From CAYSBE01 sp046309355 (GTDB taxonomy: Bacteria > Bacteroidota > Bacteroidia > UKL13-3): a DNA stretch of 64,000 nt. The position numbers and the translations under genes were made by a program. The notes below the pieces were generated by a model, which was not told the DNA's origin, searched no databases, and was given only the letters and a program-made list of their open reading frames with translations. Positions 1 through 8,739 of this stretch are shown here, in pieces (the first letter of the stretch is position 1; the number at the start of each line of letters is the position of its first letter). The stretch covers positions 1-64,000 of the forward strand of contig JBKCPL010000069.1 of the NCBI GenBank assembly GCA_046309355.1, read 5' to 3'.

Positions 1-206
1 ATGGATACAAAGAATTCGTCTGCCATTTCAATTATGAAAATTGGGCATGGCACATTTGTTTTTTTTTAATGTATTATCTATGTTGCCCGTTAATTTGAAC
101 ATGTTCAACTATATCTACGGTTTTTTATCAAACGCATGAAGATTGTTTCACATATAACTAGTGTTTTTTTTAAATAATCTAGGAATACTTTTAAGTAATA
201 ATAAAA

Positions 207-3200
207 ATGGAAAAATCTTACAACTTTAAGAAGCTTTTATTAATTGTATTGACCATACAGTTTTCAGTATTTGTAAAAGCCCAAACGTATACGTTTACAA
301 ATGCTGGTGCCACCGGTATAGACGGACCAACGCAGACGCAAATAAATACCGCATACGGCAGTACGAGCCTGGCAGGACAAGTTACATCCGTTAACGGAAT
401 CCAACATTGGAGAGTACCTGTTGGCGGGAATTATAAAATAGAAGTCTACGGAGCTGAAGGATATGGCACTTTTGCAGGTAAAGGAGCCTACATGAGCGGC
501 ACATTTAGTTTATCTACAACTGATACGCTTAAAATATTGGTTGGTCAACAAGGTGGATGCTGTGTAGGAAGCGGAACAAATCAATTTGGTGGGGGTGGCG
601 GCAGCTTTGTTGTTGCCTCTAACAATATACCATTAATTGTAGCAGGAGGCGGAGGTGGAGCTATTTACAACACCGCTATATTGCCTTCATCAAATGGATC
701 AATAGGTATAAATGGACAAACTGCAACTGGCACAACAAGTGGCGCTGGTGGAACTAGTGGGAATGGTGGCCTTGAAGGAGGCGGAGGTGGTGGCGGAGGT
801 GGATTTTTTACCGATGGCACAACTCAACCATGGGGAGGTAAAAGTTTTTTAAATGGTGGTCAAGGAGGTATAACTACCGGAAGTGGTGGCCGTGGAGGAT
901 TTGGTGGTGGTGCAGGGTGTAATAGTTTTAATAATGGACGCGGTGGTGGCGGAGGCGGTTACAGCGGTGGTGGCGGTGCTGGTAGTTCAACTACTGCTCA
1001 GCAAGTTGGTGGCGGCGGTGGTTCTTACAATACAGGAACTAGCCAAGTAAATTTAGCTGGCGTTAGATCAGGTCATGGTTTGGTGGTAATTACTCTATTA
1101 AGTCCTCCTGTACCTAACAATGCTGGTGTTGCAAGTATAACTCCATTAGGTAATTTTTGTACCGGAGTACAAACCATACAGGCTACTATTCGAAATTTTG
1201 GATCAAATGCAATAGACTCGGTGAATGTTTCTTGGAGTGTTAACAATGTGTTTCAATCAACAATAGCTCACACTACCACACTCGATACATCTAATGGGTT
1301 AGGTGCAAACACAGCACTTATTAATTTGGGTACTTTTAATTTTACGCAATCCATACCTTACGCCATTAAAGTATGGACATCCATGCCAAATGGAGTTGCA
1401 GATACAGTTAACTTTAATGATACGGTATCAGTTATTGTTAGGCCTTCTTTAAATGGAAACTTTACCATTAATCCAGCGCAAGTAACCGGTGGTACTAACT
1501 TTCAAAATTTAACCGATGCAATAAATGCGTTAGCCAATTTTGGGGTATGCGGACCAGTTGTATTAGAAGTTGATTCACATTTGTTTGGCTCGGTTACCAT
1601 TCCTGCAATTCCTGGAACGGATAGTGTTAAAACATTAACGATTAGAGGCAAAGGATACACAATCACCAGTACTACCTCACCTGTTATCGCATTTTCACAA
1701 GCAAGGTTCGTCACACTCGATAGCTTAAATGTCACGCTAAATGCTGCAACGGGGTTTGGTATTTATTTGGGCACCCAATCAAGAAATATCTCGATACGTA
1801 ATTCAACTATTAATGTAGGTACAACATCTACCGCAACCAGCAATGGAGGAATTGTGGCTTCAGGTTCTCAAACCGTAATTACAACAACGGGAAATAATGC
1901 CCAAAATGTAACTATTGAAAATAATACCATTATTGGAGGCTATTATGGAGTATCATTAGTTGGTTCAGGCTCTTATCTTGGAGGCACAGGGCATATAGTT
2001 AGGAATAATACGTTCTTAGATAACTACTTAGGTGGCGTATATTTGAATAGTACTGATTCTGTTTTAGTAGAAAACAATAATATCTCACGCGCAACACGAA
2101 CTACGCTATCTACCTATTATGGTATTTACGGAACTACCACCCGAAATACTAAGGTAATTCGCAATCGCATTCATAGCACCGGTGTTGGCTCATATACTTG
2201 TTATCCAATTTGGTTTGCTACTTCTATAAATAGTGTAGGGCTCGAAACCCAGATTATCAATAATTCAATTTGGAATATACCTTCAACCAGCACTGTATAT
2301 GGGATGTATTTCTCTAGTTCAACAACCGGATTTAAAATTAATCACAATACAGTAAATCTTAATTCAACGGGAGGTACCGGAGCTGTGCGTGCAGCATTTT
2401 TTGCAGTGGCTCCAAATAATGTCGATTTCAGAAACAATATTATGCGGGTATATGGTAGCGGTAGTGGAATCAAATATGCTGTTTATGTAACAACTACCTC
2501 CACCTCTTTCCTTTCATACAACAATGTGCTGAATATGGCTGCAACTGCAGGAACCAACCGTGTTGGATACTGGACCGCAGATCGTACCACACTTGCTGAT
2601 TGGATCACTGCATCTACCAGAGATACAAATTCGTTTGATATCAATCCTGTATTCTATGATGAACCGAACGGAGTGTTATTACCAATGAACGCAGTTATTG
2701 ATAACAAGGGAACACCAGTAGGTATATTAACTGATATTACCAATGCTACGCGTTCATCTACAACTCCTGATATTGGATCTTTTGAGTTTGTAGGAGTAAA
2801 TGCTGATTTAACATTGCTCAATCCACAGTTGATTTACGCAAGTGGTTGCAATAATAGCAATGATACACTAAGGATAACCTTAAAGAATGCAATCGGTTCA
2901 CCAGTCGATTTTTCTGTCAATCCGGTAACAATCAATTGGAGACTTTCTGGGCCAATAGTAGATTCAGGCGTGTTTACTATTACTTCTGGCACACTTAATA
3001 CAGGGAGTGATTTAGTTGTTACATTATCAGATTCAATTGATAGAACCATTGCAGGCACATATCAACTCAAAGCGCATATACCTACATCTTTGGTAAATAA
3101 TCTTTCAATTAATGATACTATTACCCTTACAGCACGCCCAGCTTATAGTGGCGTGATGAATATTGGTTCGGTTTCATTCCCTACTATTCAATCAGCTTTT

Positions 3201-6200
3201 GATACACTTACTTTGAGAGGAGTTTGTGGTCCGGTAGTTATTAATATACCTGCCAATTCAGGTCCCTATACCGGTAATGTGGTAATAGGAAATATACCCG
3301 GCACTACAGCAACAAAAAATGTGGTGATAAATGGAAATGGAAATATTTTGCAAAGTAGCGTTTCACCAATCGTGCGATTCAACGGTGCAAAGTATATAAC
3401 TCTTGATAGTTTACGTATTATAGCTACAGCGGGTGCGAATGTAGTTGGGATTAATTTAAGCGGCCAAAGCCAATATATTACTATTCGGAAGTCATTAATC
3501 GATGTAGGAATAGCAGCTACCTCTACGCTTGCTTCCGGAATTACTATTTCAGGCTCAGCAACTGCTGCTACTACTGCCGGAAATAATGCCCAATATGTAC
3601 TCATTGAAAACAATGAAATTATTGGAGGCTATTATGGAATCACCTATTTTGGAGAAGCTTCCTATCAAAATAATTTCGGTCACATTATCCGAAACAATAC
3701 TATAAAAGGATTTTACTTTTACGGTATTTATGGAAGCAACAGCGATAGTGTACTAATTGAAAATAATGTACTCAATCGTATTGGTCGTTCTGTTCTTACT
3801 ACCTTCTACGGATTTTATGGATTAACTACACGCAATACAAGGTTGCGTAACAACCGTATACACGATGCAGGTGTTGGTTCTTATACAGCCTATCCAATTT
3901 GGTTTGCAACTTCAGTAAATAATTTGGGTTCTGAAACTGAGATTGTGAATAATGCAGTTTATAATATTAACTCAACAGGGTTGGTTTATGGTCTTTATTT
4001 TTCAGGTACATCCGATAGATTCAAAATTTATCATAATACAATAGATATTGATGGAGTCGGAACAGGCAATAAGCGTGCAGCATTTTTTGCGGTAGCTCCA
4101 AATAATACCGATTTGAAAAATAATATATTAAGTATAGGAGGAAATGGTACAGGAACAAAACACTGTATTTATGTAACTACAACTAGTTCAACTTTTACGT
4201 CAAATAACAACGTATTGTATATGGGTGCTACAGGTGGTACAATAAATAATGTTGGATTTTGGACAACTGAAAGAACCACCATATCCGATTGGACGACAGC
4301 ATCTTTACAGGATTCGTTTTCATTAAATACCGATCCGGTATTTGCCAATTTGGCAAATGGTGATATTACACCTTTGTCAATCAATGCTGATAATATTGGT
4401 GCCTTGGTTGGGGTAACAACCGATTTGAGTGGTGCCAGCCGTTCAACATCAACACCTGATCCTGGAGCACTGGAATTTACAGGATTGTCGGGTGATTTAG
4501 CGGTTGTTGCTGCAAGTCTGCAAAGAGTAAGTCAATGTTATGGCACTGCCGATAGCGTTAAAGTAACTATAAGAAATTTAATCGGTACAACCGTTAACTT
4601 CTCTGTAAATCCGCTTACCATGGTGTATCAAGTAACCGGCCCGGTTAATATAACCGATAGTATTTCTGTTACTACAGGAAGTCTTCCTGTAAGCAGTGAT
4701 CTTATCCTGACAAACAATAATATTAATATGTCAGTGCCGGGCAAATACATACTCAAGGCATTTATCCGTCCGAATGGTGTCAATGTAACTGCGATCAATG
4801 ATACACTGATAAGTGCAGATACTATTATTGTATTGCCTTTAATATCGGCATCGCCTAAAGTTGGAACAGCAACAACACCTACTGATACTTTTGTATTGCG
4901 AGCTGAGTCACCTTTCTTCCTGCCGGGAAATGTTAAGTTTTCAGAAATCAGTCATTTCAAAACAACAACAGGACAGCCAGTTGGCGGATGGCCGGCATAT
5001 TTAATTGCGGATGATTATGTAGAACTTACAGGAGCACCAAATACTGACCTTGCCGGTTACAGAATGGAAGAGTGGAGTGCCACCGCATTAACACATACGG
5101 TTACATTCCCGCTCAATACTAAGTTCAGTCCTAATGGCACAATGGTTTTGGCTACGGGCCAGTTAGGTGCCAGTGTGCCTTCTCCACGTAACTTTTATTA
5201 TCATACCGGTAATACAACATCCCATGGCTCAACAACCGCGCAAGGTTATATTCTTAAGGATACATCCGGAAACATTATTGATGCTGTTGGATACGGAGCG
5301 TTTACTTTCCCTGTAGCTTCAGGTGTTACTTCGGCTATGTGGTCCGGTAATACCACAGCGGCAAATTCCGGCATAAGACTCATAGGTAGAGACAATGATT
5401 CTTCAACAGCCTGGGTAAATAGCAGTGTCACTCCGCAAAATCCAAATATTCTCAACGCCAACGTGCCTCAGCCCGTACCGAGTGGTCTTGCAGGCTTCAA
5501 TTGGTATTTTATGGGCAGTCCTATTGATACCAATGCAAGAATCGTTGTAGGTCCTTATACTACTCCTGGTATTTATCGTTATGTGGCTGTATACGTAAAT
5601 AGCTGTGGAACTTTCTATGATACGGTAACCATAACTGCAACGAGCACAGTACCGGTAACGCTTACTTCATTTGATGCAGTTAAGAACAATAAAGATGTTA
5701 TGCTAAAATGGATCACTGCTTCTGAAATCAACAACGAGTATTTTGAAATACAGCGTTCGTTGGATGCCGTGAGTTTTGAAACAATAGGTAAAGTGCAGGG
5801 TAATGGAACTACTGCGTCAGTATCTTCTTATACATTCTCTGATAAAAACGTATTGGATGATTTTAGCTCTGTTTCCGCATTCTTCTATCGCCTCAAGCAA
5901 GTTGATTTTGACGGTGCAACCGAGTATAGCAAAACGGTTAGGGTAAGCAATAATGTACTTACGACTAACAATATTGAAGTTTATCCTAATCCGAATAACG
6001 GTACGTTTAATATCATGCTTCCGGCAAATGAGCAGTCAACTATTCAGCTGACTATTATTGACCCAACCGGTAAAGTTATTGAACAAAAAATGATGCCATT
6101 ACAGCAAGGCAATAACTTACTCGACTTGAATCTTTCATTATCAAAAGGCATCTATATGTTATTGATACAACAAAATGGCATTAGCGTAAGTAAGAAGTTT

Positions 6201-6212
6201 GCTGTAAAATAA
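207..6212 (+). CDS. Giant T9SS-secreted surface protein (glycine-rich domain, duplicated beta-helix, lamin-tail-like domain)
   Basis: 2001 residues. A signal peptide covers about residues 1-26 and ends in KAQ. Residues about 60-300 form a glycine-rich domain with many GGGGG runs and segments such as GGGGGGYSGGGG, like the bacterial relatives of the ALK/LTK glycine-rich domain. Two long modules follow (roughly nt 1440-2800 and 3140-4480). They are clear copies of one another and rich in N-N-T/I repeats (IIGGYYG, SYTxYPIWFATS) typical of right-handed parallel beta-helices. Each is followed by an NPxT-type Ig-like segment. Around nt 4900-5460 is a lamin-tail-like domain (DDYVELTGAPN, IIDAVGYG). 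The C-terminus from VYPNPNNGTF to KKFAVK is a type A T9SS sorting domain. It should be exported by SprA-dependent T9SS and anchored or released at the surface. The function is unknown; adhesion is only a guess. The 206 bases before it are AT-rich and hold no gene that I can support. Confidence 0.85.
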   Translation: MEKSYNFKKLLLIVLTIQFSVFVKAQTYTFTNAGATGIDGPTQTQINTAYGSTSLAGQVTSVNGIQHWRVPVGGNYKIEVYGAEGYGTFAGKGAYMSGTFSLSTTDTLKILVGQQGGCCVGSGTNQFGGGGGSFVVASNNIPLIVAGGGGGAIYNTAILPSSNGSIGINGQTATGTTSGAGGTSGNGGLEGGGGGGGGGFFTDGTTQPWGGKSFLNGGQGGITTGSGGRGGFGGGAGCNSFNNGRGGGGGGYSGGGGAGSSTTAQQVGGGGGSYNTGTSQVNLAGVRSGHGLVVITLLSPPVPNNAGVASITPLGNFCTGVQTIQATIRNFGSNAIDSVNVSWSVNNVFQSTIAHTTTLDTSNGLGANTALINLGTFNFTQSIPYAIKVWTSMPNGVADTVNFNDTVSVIVRPSLNGNFTINPAQVTGGTNFQNLTDAINALANFGVCGPVVLEVDSHLFGSVTIPAIPGTDSVKTLTIRGKGYTITSTTSPVIAFSQARFVTLDSLNVTLNAATGFGIYLGTQSRNISIRNSTINVGTTSTATSNGGIVASGSQTVITTTGNNAQNVTIENNTIIGGYYGVSLVGSGSYLGGTGHIVRNNTFLDNYLGGVYLNSTDSVLVENNNISRATRTTLSTYYGIYGTTTRNTKVIRNRIHSTGVGSYTCYPIWFATSINSVGLETQIINNSIWNIPSTSTVYGMYFSSSTTGFKINHNTVNLNSTGGTGAVRAAFFAVAPNNVDFRNNIMRVYGSGSGIKYAVYVTTTSTSFLSYNNVLNMAATAGTNRVGYWTADRTTLADWITASTRDTNSFDINPVFYDEPNGVLLPMNAVIDNKGTPVGILTDITNATRSSTTPDIGSFEFVGVNADLTLLNPQLIYASGCNNSNDTLRITLKNAIGSPVDFSVNPVTINWRLSGPIVDSGVFTITSGTLNTGSDLVVTLSDSIDRTIAGTYQLKAHIPTSLVNNLSINDTITLTARPAYSGVMNIGSVSFPTIQSAFDTLTLRGVCGPVVINIPANSGPYTGNVVIGNIPGTTATKNVVINGNGNILQSSVSPIVRFNGAKYITLDSLRIIATAGANVVGINLSGQSQYITIRKSLIDVGIAATSTLASGITISGSATAATTAGNNAQYVLIENNEIIGGYYGITYFGEASYQNNFGHIIRNNTIKGFYFYGIYGSNSDSVLIENNVLNRIGRSVLTTFYGFYGLTTRNTRLRNNRIHDAGVGSYTAYPIWFATSVNNLGSETEIVNNAVYNINSTGLVYGLYFSGTSDRFKIYHNTIDIDGVGTGNKRAAFFAVAPNNTDLKNNILSIGGNGTGTKHCIYVTTTSSTFTSNNNVLYMGATGGTINNVGFWTTERTTISDWTTASLQDSFSLNTDPVFANLANGDITPLSINADNIGALVGVTTDLSGASRSTSTPDPGALEFTGLSGDLAVVAASLQRVSQCYGTADSVKVTIRNLIGTTVNFSVNPLTMVYQVTGPVNITDSISVTTGSLPVSSDLILTNNNINMSVPGKYILKAFIRPNGVNVTAINDTLISADTIIVLPLISASPKVGTATTPTDTFVLRAESPFFLPGNVKFSEISHFKTTTGQPVGGWPAYLIADDYVELTGAPNTDLAGYRMEEWSATALTHTVTFPLNTKFSPNGTMVLATGQLGASVPSPRNFYYHTGNTTSHGSTTAQGYILKDTSGNIIDAVGYGAFTFPVASGVTSAMWSGNTTAANSGIRLIGRDNDSSTAWVNSSVTPQNPNILNANVPQPVPSGLAGFNWYFMGSPIDTNARIVVGPYTTPGIYRYVAVYVNSCGTFYDTVTITATSTVPVTLTSFDAVKNNKDVMLKWITASEINNEYFEIQRSLDAVSFETIGKVQGNGTTASVSSYTFSDKNVLDDFSSVSAFFYRLKQVDFDGATEYSKTVRVSNNVLTTNNIEVYPNPNNGTFNIMLPANEQSTIQLTIIDPTGKVIEQKMMPLQQGNNLLDLNLSLSKGIYMLLIQQNGISVSKKFAVK

Positions 6213-6231
6213 TTACAGCTTTTTCATCCGA

Positions 6232-6270
6232 ATAAAGCCGTCATGCACATAGTGCATGGCGGCTTTTTTT
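6232..6270 (+). terminator. Rho-independent terminator after the giant surface protein
   Basis: An inverted repeat (AAAGCCGTCATGCAC paired with GTGCATGGCGGCTTT, with a short ATA loop) is followed by a run of T residues. It lies about 20 nt after the stop codon at 6210-6212. Confidence 0.85.
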
Positions 6271-6361
6271 TGAAATACTTCTTTGCTGCACTATTCATCA
6301 TGCTGTAGCAAATCAGTTTTTTGGATTTATTTTAATGGCTCATTTCTAGGTGTCGTCCCAC

Positions 6362-6385
6362 GTTCTCGTGCATCCCGTAGAACGG
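6362..6385. repeat. REP-like palindromic element, left copy flanking the hip island
   Basis: 24 nt matching the element at 8565-8588 with one mismatch. It contains the small hairpin CCGT-AGA-ACGG and arms GTTCT/AGAAC. This copy lacks the outer ATGCGTGAG arm seen in the right copy. It marks the left edge of the accessory segment. Related CTC(A/G)CGCAT/ATGCGCGAG palindromes occur at 25117-25192. Confidence 0.6.
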
Positions 6386-6394
6386 TATCTACAA

Positions 6395-6490
6395 GAGCTA
6401 ATTTTTCGAATTGCCCATTCGGGCATAGTAGCTATTAGCGAAAATGAAGGCAACACCCGAATGGGTATGGCATTTTTTAAAACACATATC
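6395..6490 (+). pseudogene. Relic fragment of a lutB-like gene
   Basis: About 96 nt align with 9608-9702 inside the intact lutB-like gene. The shared part encodes the segment around GMVAITENEGNTRMGMAFAKTH. It differs by scattered substitutions and one indel, and no reading frame continues on either side. It lies 3.2 kb upstream of the intact copy, directly after the left REP-like element. I read it as the remains of a second lutB copy, or of a rearrangement that brought in the hip operon. The surrounding bases 6271-6361 and 6491-6571 show nothing else that I can support. Confidence 0.7.
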
Positions 6491-6571
6491 TTTCTTATCT
6501 ATTTCTGCCTTCAGTAGAGCTGCTTTTGTTGTCTTACTATTTCTTAAAGGGTATTATTACCATACTTAACA

Positions 6572-6711
6572 TATACCTTTAAGGGTATAAAGTGGGCAAT
6601 TAGTTTAAATAGTATACCCGAAAAGGTATAATTATTATATTTAAAGATAATTTGTACCCTAAGGGGTATAAATTAAACATATATTATTATATTTGCACCC
6701 AAAAGGGTATA
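6572..6711 (+). promoter_or_regulatory. Four-operator hip promoter region (TATACC-N6-GGTATA) with -7 box
   Basis: Four palindromes of the form TATACC-N6-GGTATA lie at 6572-6589, 6613-6630, 6653-6670 and 6694-6711. The left half degrades to TGTACC and TGCACC in the last two. Start-to-start spacings are 41, 40 and 41 bp, about four helical turns, so all sites face the same side of the DNA. The last ends 2 nt before the hipB ATG at 6714. A -7 box TATATTTG (6688-6695) overlaps that last site. HipB proteins of E. coli bind similar multi-site palindromes with a short spacer, so negative autoregulation is the natural reading. A weaker fifth site may lie at 6538-6555. Confidence 0.8.
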
Positions 6712-6713
6712 AA

Positions 6714-6920
6714 ATGAGCCTTGCCAATTTTGTTAAAGAGAAAAGAAAATCAGTGGACCTAACCCAGCCGGAATTGGCAGAAAAAGCCGGTGTAGGCTTG
6801 CGCTTTATTCGTGAATTAGAACAAGGGAAGGAAAGTTTACGCATAGATAAGGTTAACCGGGTTTTGCAATTATTTGGGTATGAAGTAGGTCCCGTTCCTG
6901 CCAAAAAAGAAAATGAATAA
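6714..6920 (+). CDS. hipB: HipB-like antitoxin, XRE-family DNA-binding protein
   Basis: 68 residues, nearly all a helix-turn-helix of the HipB/XRE family (LTQPELAEKAGVGLRFIRELEQGK at about residues 16-39), with the usual ending (LFGYEVGPV). I chose ATG 6714; an in-frame TTG at 6693 would start inside the last operator. The stop overlaps the next start as TAATG, so translation is coupled. It should dimerise on the four upstream palindromes and repress the operon. In the HipBST family HipB also strengthens neutralisation of the kinase toxin. Confidence 0.9.
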   Translation: MSLANFVKEKRKSVDLTQPELAEKAGVGLRFIRELEQGKESLRIDKVNRVLQLFGYEVGPVPAKKENE

Positions 6921-7252
6921 TGCGAAAGGCAATTATAAAATTAGATACGCAGGTGGCAGGCCGGCTTACACAAGATGAAAATGGATATCATTTTGAATAT
7001 GACCCGGCATATTTAAATCAAGCAAATGCAAAACCGGTAAGTTTAACACTGCCTTTACAAAGTGGTAAGTATACATCCAATATATTGTTTCCATTTTTTG
7101 ATGGCCTAATCCCCGAAGGCTGGTTATTGGATATAGCAACAAAAAACTGGAAGCTAAGCACAAGAGACCGGATGGGCTTGCTCTTGGTTTGTTGCAAAGA
7201 TTGCATTGGAGCAGTGAGTGTAGAAGATGTAACAACGGAAGATAAGCCATGA
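6920..7252 (+). CDS. hipS: HipS-like protein, separate N-terminal subdomain of HipA
   Basis: 110 residues equal to the first subdomain of full-length HipA: an N-terminal beta-rich part (AGRLTQDENGYHFEYD), then LTLPLQSGKY and the FPFFDGLIPEGWLL motif that is diagnostic of the HipA N-subdomain 1. There is no kinase part. Its ATG overlaps the hipB stop, and its stop overlaps the hipT start (ATGA). In the described HipBST systems this small protein, not HipB, is the main antitoxin and binds the kinase; I infer the same role here from gene order and size. The split is not a sequencing frameshift, because the downstream gene has its own zinc-ribbon-like N-terminus. Confidence 0.85.
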   Translation: MRKAIIKLDTQVAGRLTQDENGYHFEYDPAYLNQANAKPVSLTLPLQSGKYTSNILFPFFDGLIPEGWLLDIATKNWKLSTRDRMGLLLVCCKDCIGAVSVEDVTTEDKP

Positions 7253-8190
7253 AAAGATGTTTGTTTTGCTACCAGCCAATAGCCGGAAACGAATTGGATT
7301 TTCACGGCACTTGCTCCAAAAAAATATTTGGCCAGCCTACTCCTCCTTTATTGCCATACTCCGAAGCAGATTTAGAACCTTTGGCTAAAGAAGTCATACA
7401 AAGCCATACCGCAGTAACAGGCGTGCAAGCCAAGTTATCGCTGCACATTACAAACAACTTGGAGGAAACAGGCAAGCGATTTACCATAGTTGGGTTATGG
7501 GGAGGCTACGTATTAAAACCACCTACTGCTTTATATCAACAGTTGCCTGAAGTGGAAGATGTTACGATGCATTTAGCAAGCATAGCAAAAATAAAAACAG
7601 CCCCCCACAGTCTTGTTCGGTTAATATCAGGTCATCTGGCTTATATAACCAAACGTATTGACAGGGTAAAGAAAGACAAGCTTGCAATGGAAGATATGTG
7701 TCAACTAACAGAACGACTTACAGAAGATAAATACCAAGGCAGCTATGAACAAATAGGGAAAGCCATACTAAAATATTCTGCTACGCCAGGCTTAGATTTG
7801 GTTAATTTCTTTGAAGTGGTATTGTTTTCTTTTTTAACAGGCAATGCCGATATGCACTTAAAGAATTTTTCATTGGTAGAGCAACACGGCTTGGGAATGG
7901 TATTATCACCAGCTTACGATTTGGTGAATACCGCATTGATAAATGAAGAAGACAATGAAGATATGGCACTTCATCTTAACGGAAAAAAGAGTAGGTTAAA
8001 AAAACAAGATTTTGTAGCTGCTATGAACACACTGAAACTGGATGAAAAACAGCAGGAAAATATTTTTATTAAAATGGAAAAATCAAAATCGAAGTGGATG
8101 GAACAGATAGATATTAGTTTCATGACAGATGATTTTAAAAATAAATACAAGCAATTGATAACAGAAAGATTTGAACGATTGAATAACTAA
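7249..8190 (+). CDS. hipT: HipT-like Ser/Thr kinase toxin
   Basis: 313 residues, the HipA kinase domain without N-subdomain 1. The N-terminus has C4, C7, H19 and C22, which look like a small zinc site. A Gly-rich loop follows (TGVQAK, residues 57-62), then a likely ATP-binding lysine (YVLKP, K90), the catalytic loop GNADMHLKNFS with D201 and N206, and the metal-binding aspartate D224 in SPAYDLVNT. The D201-D224 spacing matches HipA/HipT kinases. Residues just before the loop are T-A-V-T, so an autophosphorylation site, if present, would be threonine. Known HipA and HipT kinases inactivate aminoacyl-tRNA synthetases; the target here is unknown. It is the third gene of the overlapping hipBST operon. 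Confidence 0.88.
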   Translation: MKRCLFCYQPIAGNELDFHGTCSKKIFGQPTPPLLPYSEADLEPLAKEVIQSHTAVTGVQAKLSLHITNNLEETGKRFTIVGLWGGYVLKPPTALYQQLPEVEDVTMHLASIAKIKTAPHSLVRLISGHLAYITKRIDRVKKDKLAMEDMCQLTERLTEDKYQGSYEQIGKAILKYSATPGLDLVNFFEVVLFSFLTGNADMHLKNFSLVEQHGLGMVLSPAYDLVNTALINEEDNEDMALHLNGKKSRLKKQDFVAAMNTLKLDEKQQENIFIKMEKSKSKWMEQIDISFMTDDFKNKYKQLITERFERLNN

Positions 8191-8304
8191 TTGGGCCTAA
8201 GTGCTGTTGCGGTATGATAGCTATAGGAAAGATACAAATGGATGGAAAATAAGTGTTGGCATGGCTCTCAAATAACCTCTCGCTTTTTCAGCATTGGCCT
8301 TTAT

Positions 8305-8576
8305 TTAACTCAGGTATTTCCTCACCGCATTTTTTAAAGTTGTTTTTACGCCCTCCCAGGTTTGGCCCTTAGGCCAATAGGGTCTTCGCCCTCATCAGCA
8401 TCATCAAAATAAGTTAATGCCTGAGGTATGGAAATCAGTAATTGTTGAGAGGGGAATTTGTGTTGATACAACTCAATCATCTGTGCAACGGTATAGTGAT
8501 TGCTCAATTCTGCCAAATCCCAGAAGTCTTTCTTTTTGCCCCTGACTAAAATGGCATTTATTCTGTTCTCGCGCAT
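8305..8576 (-). pseudogene. C-terminal remnant of an AbiEii-type nucleotidyltransferase toxin, frameshifted
   Basis: The minus strand encodes LVRGKKKDFWDLAEL...YQHKFPSQ...ALTYFDDADEGEDPIGL, typical of the C-terminal end of AbiEii/AbiGii-family nucleotidyltransferase toxins. The N-terminal catalytic half is missing. Near 8367 the frame shifts, and the expected ending (GQTWEGVKTTLKNAVRKYLS, stop 8305-8307) continues in another frame. The 5' break falls in the REP-like element at 8565-8610, which supplies an accidental ATG. It is a dead gene. 8191-8304 contains nothing that I can support. Confidence 0.7.
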
Positions 8577-8610
8577 CCCGTAGAACGGGACAAGTTTTAT
8601 AATGCGTGAG
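8565..8610. repeat. REP-like palindromic element, right copy
   Basis: Nested inverted repeat. The outer arms are CTCGCGCAT (8568-8576) and ATGCGTGAG (8602-8610). Inside is a perfect hairpin CCCGT-AGA-ACGGG (8577-8589). The first 24 nt match 6362-6385. The outer arm is shared with the palindromes at 25117-25139 and 25170-25192. It sits exactly at the break of the AbiEii remnant, which suggests a recombination or insertion boundary. Confidence 0.65.
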
Positions 8611-8739
8611 AAGGAATAGCTTGATTTATAAAATCAACACGTTATTTTAGCTAAATACACATGGCATAATTTCAGTATTTAAAAAGATGGAAGAGTAAAT
8701 GTACAATTTAGATATACGTATGTTTAATTTCAGTACGAT

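Noticed and set aside
1..69. 22-codon frame at the left window edge
   Set aside because: Very short, no promoter or homology, and ends in a homopolymer run; most likely chance.
430..1090. PE_PGRS-like or collagen-like protein
   Set aside because: The glycine runs are interspersed with conserved aromatic and GGxSF motifs as in ALK-type glycine-rich domains, and there are no G-x-y triplets.
6920..8190. A single hipA gene broken by a frameshift
   Set aside because: The downstream frame has its own ATG and a cysteine-rich N-terminus, and the ATGA overlap is a normal coupling; this fits the HipS/HipT split.
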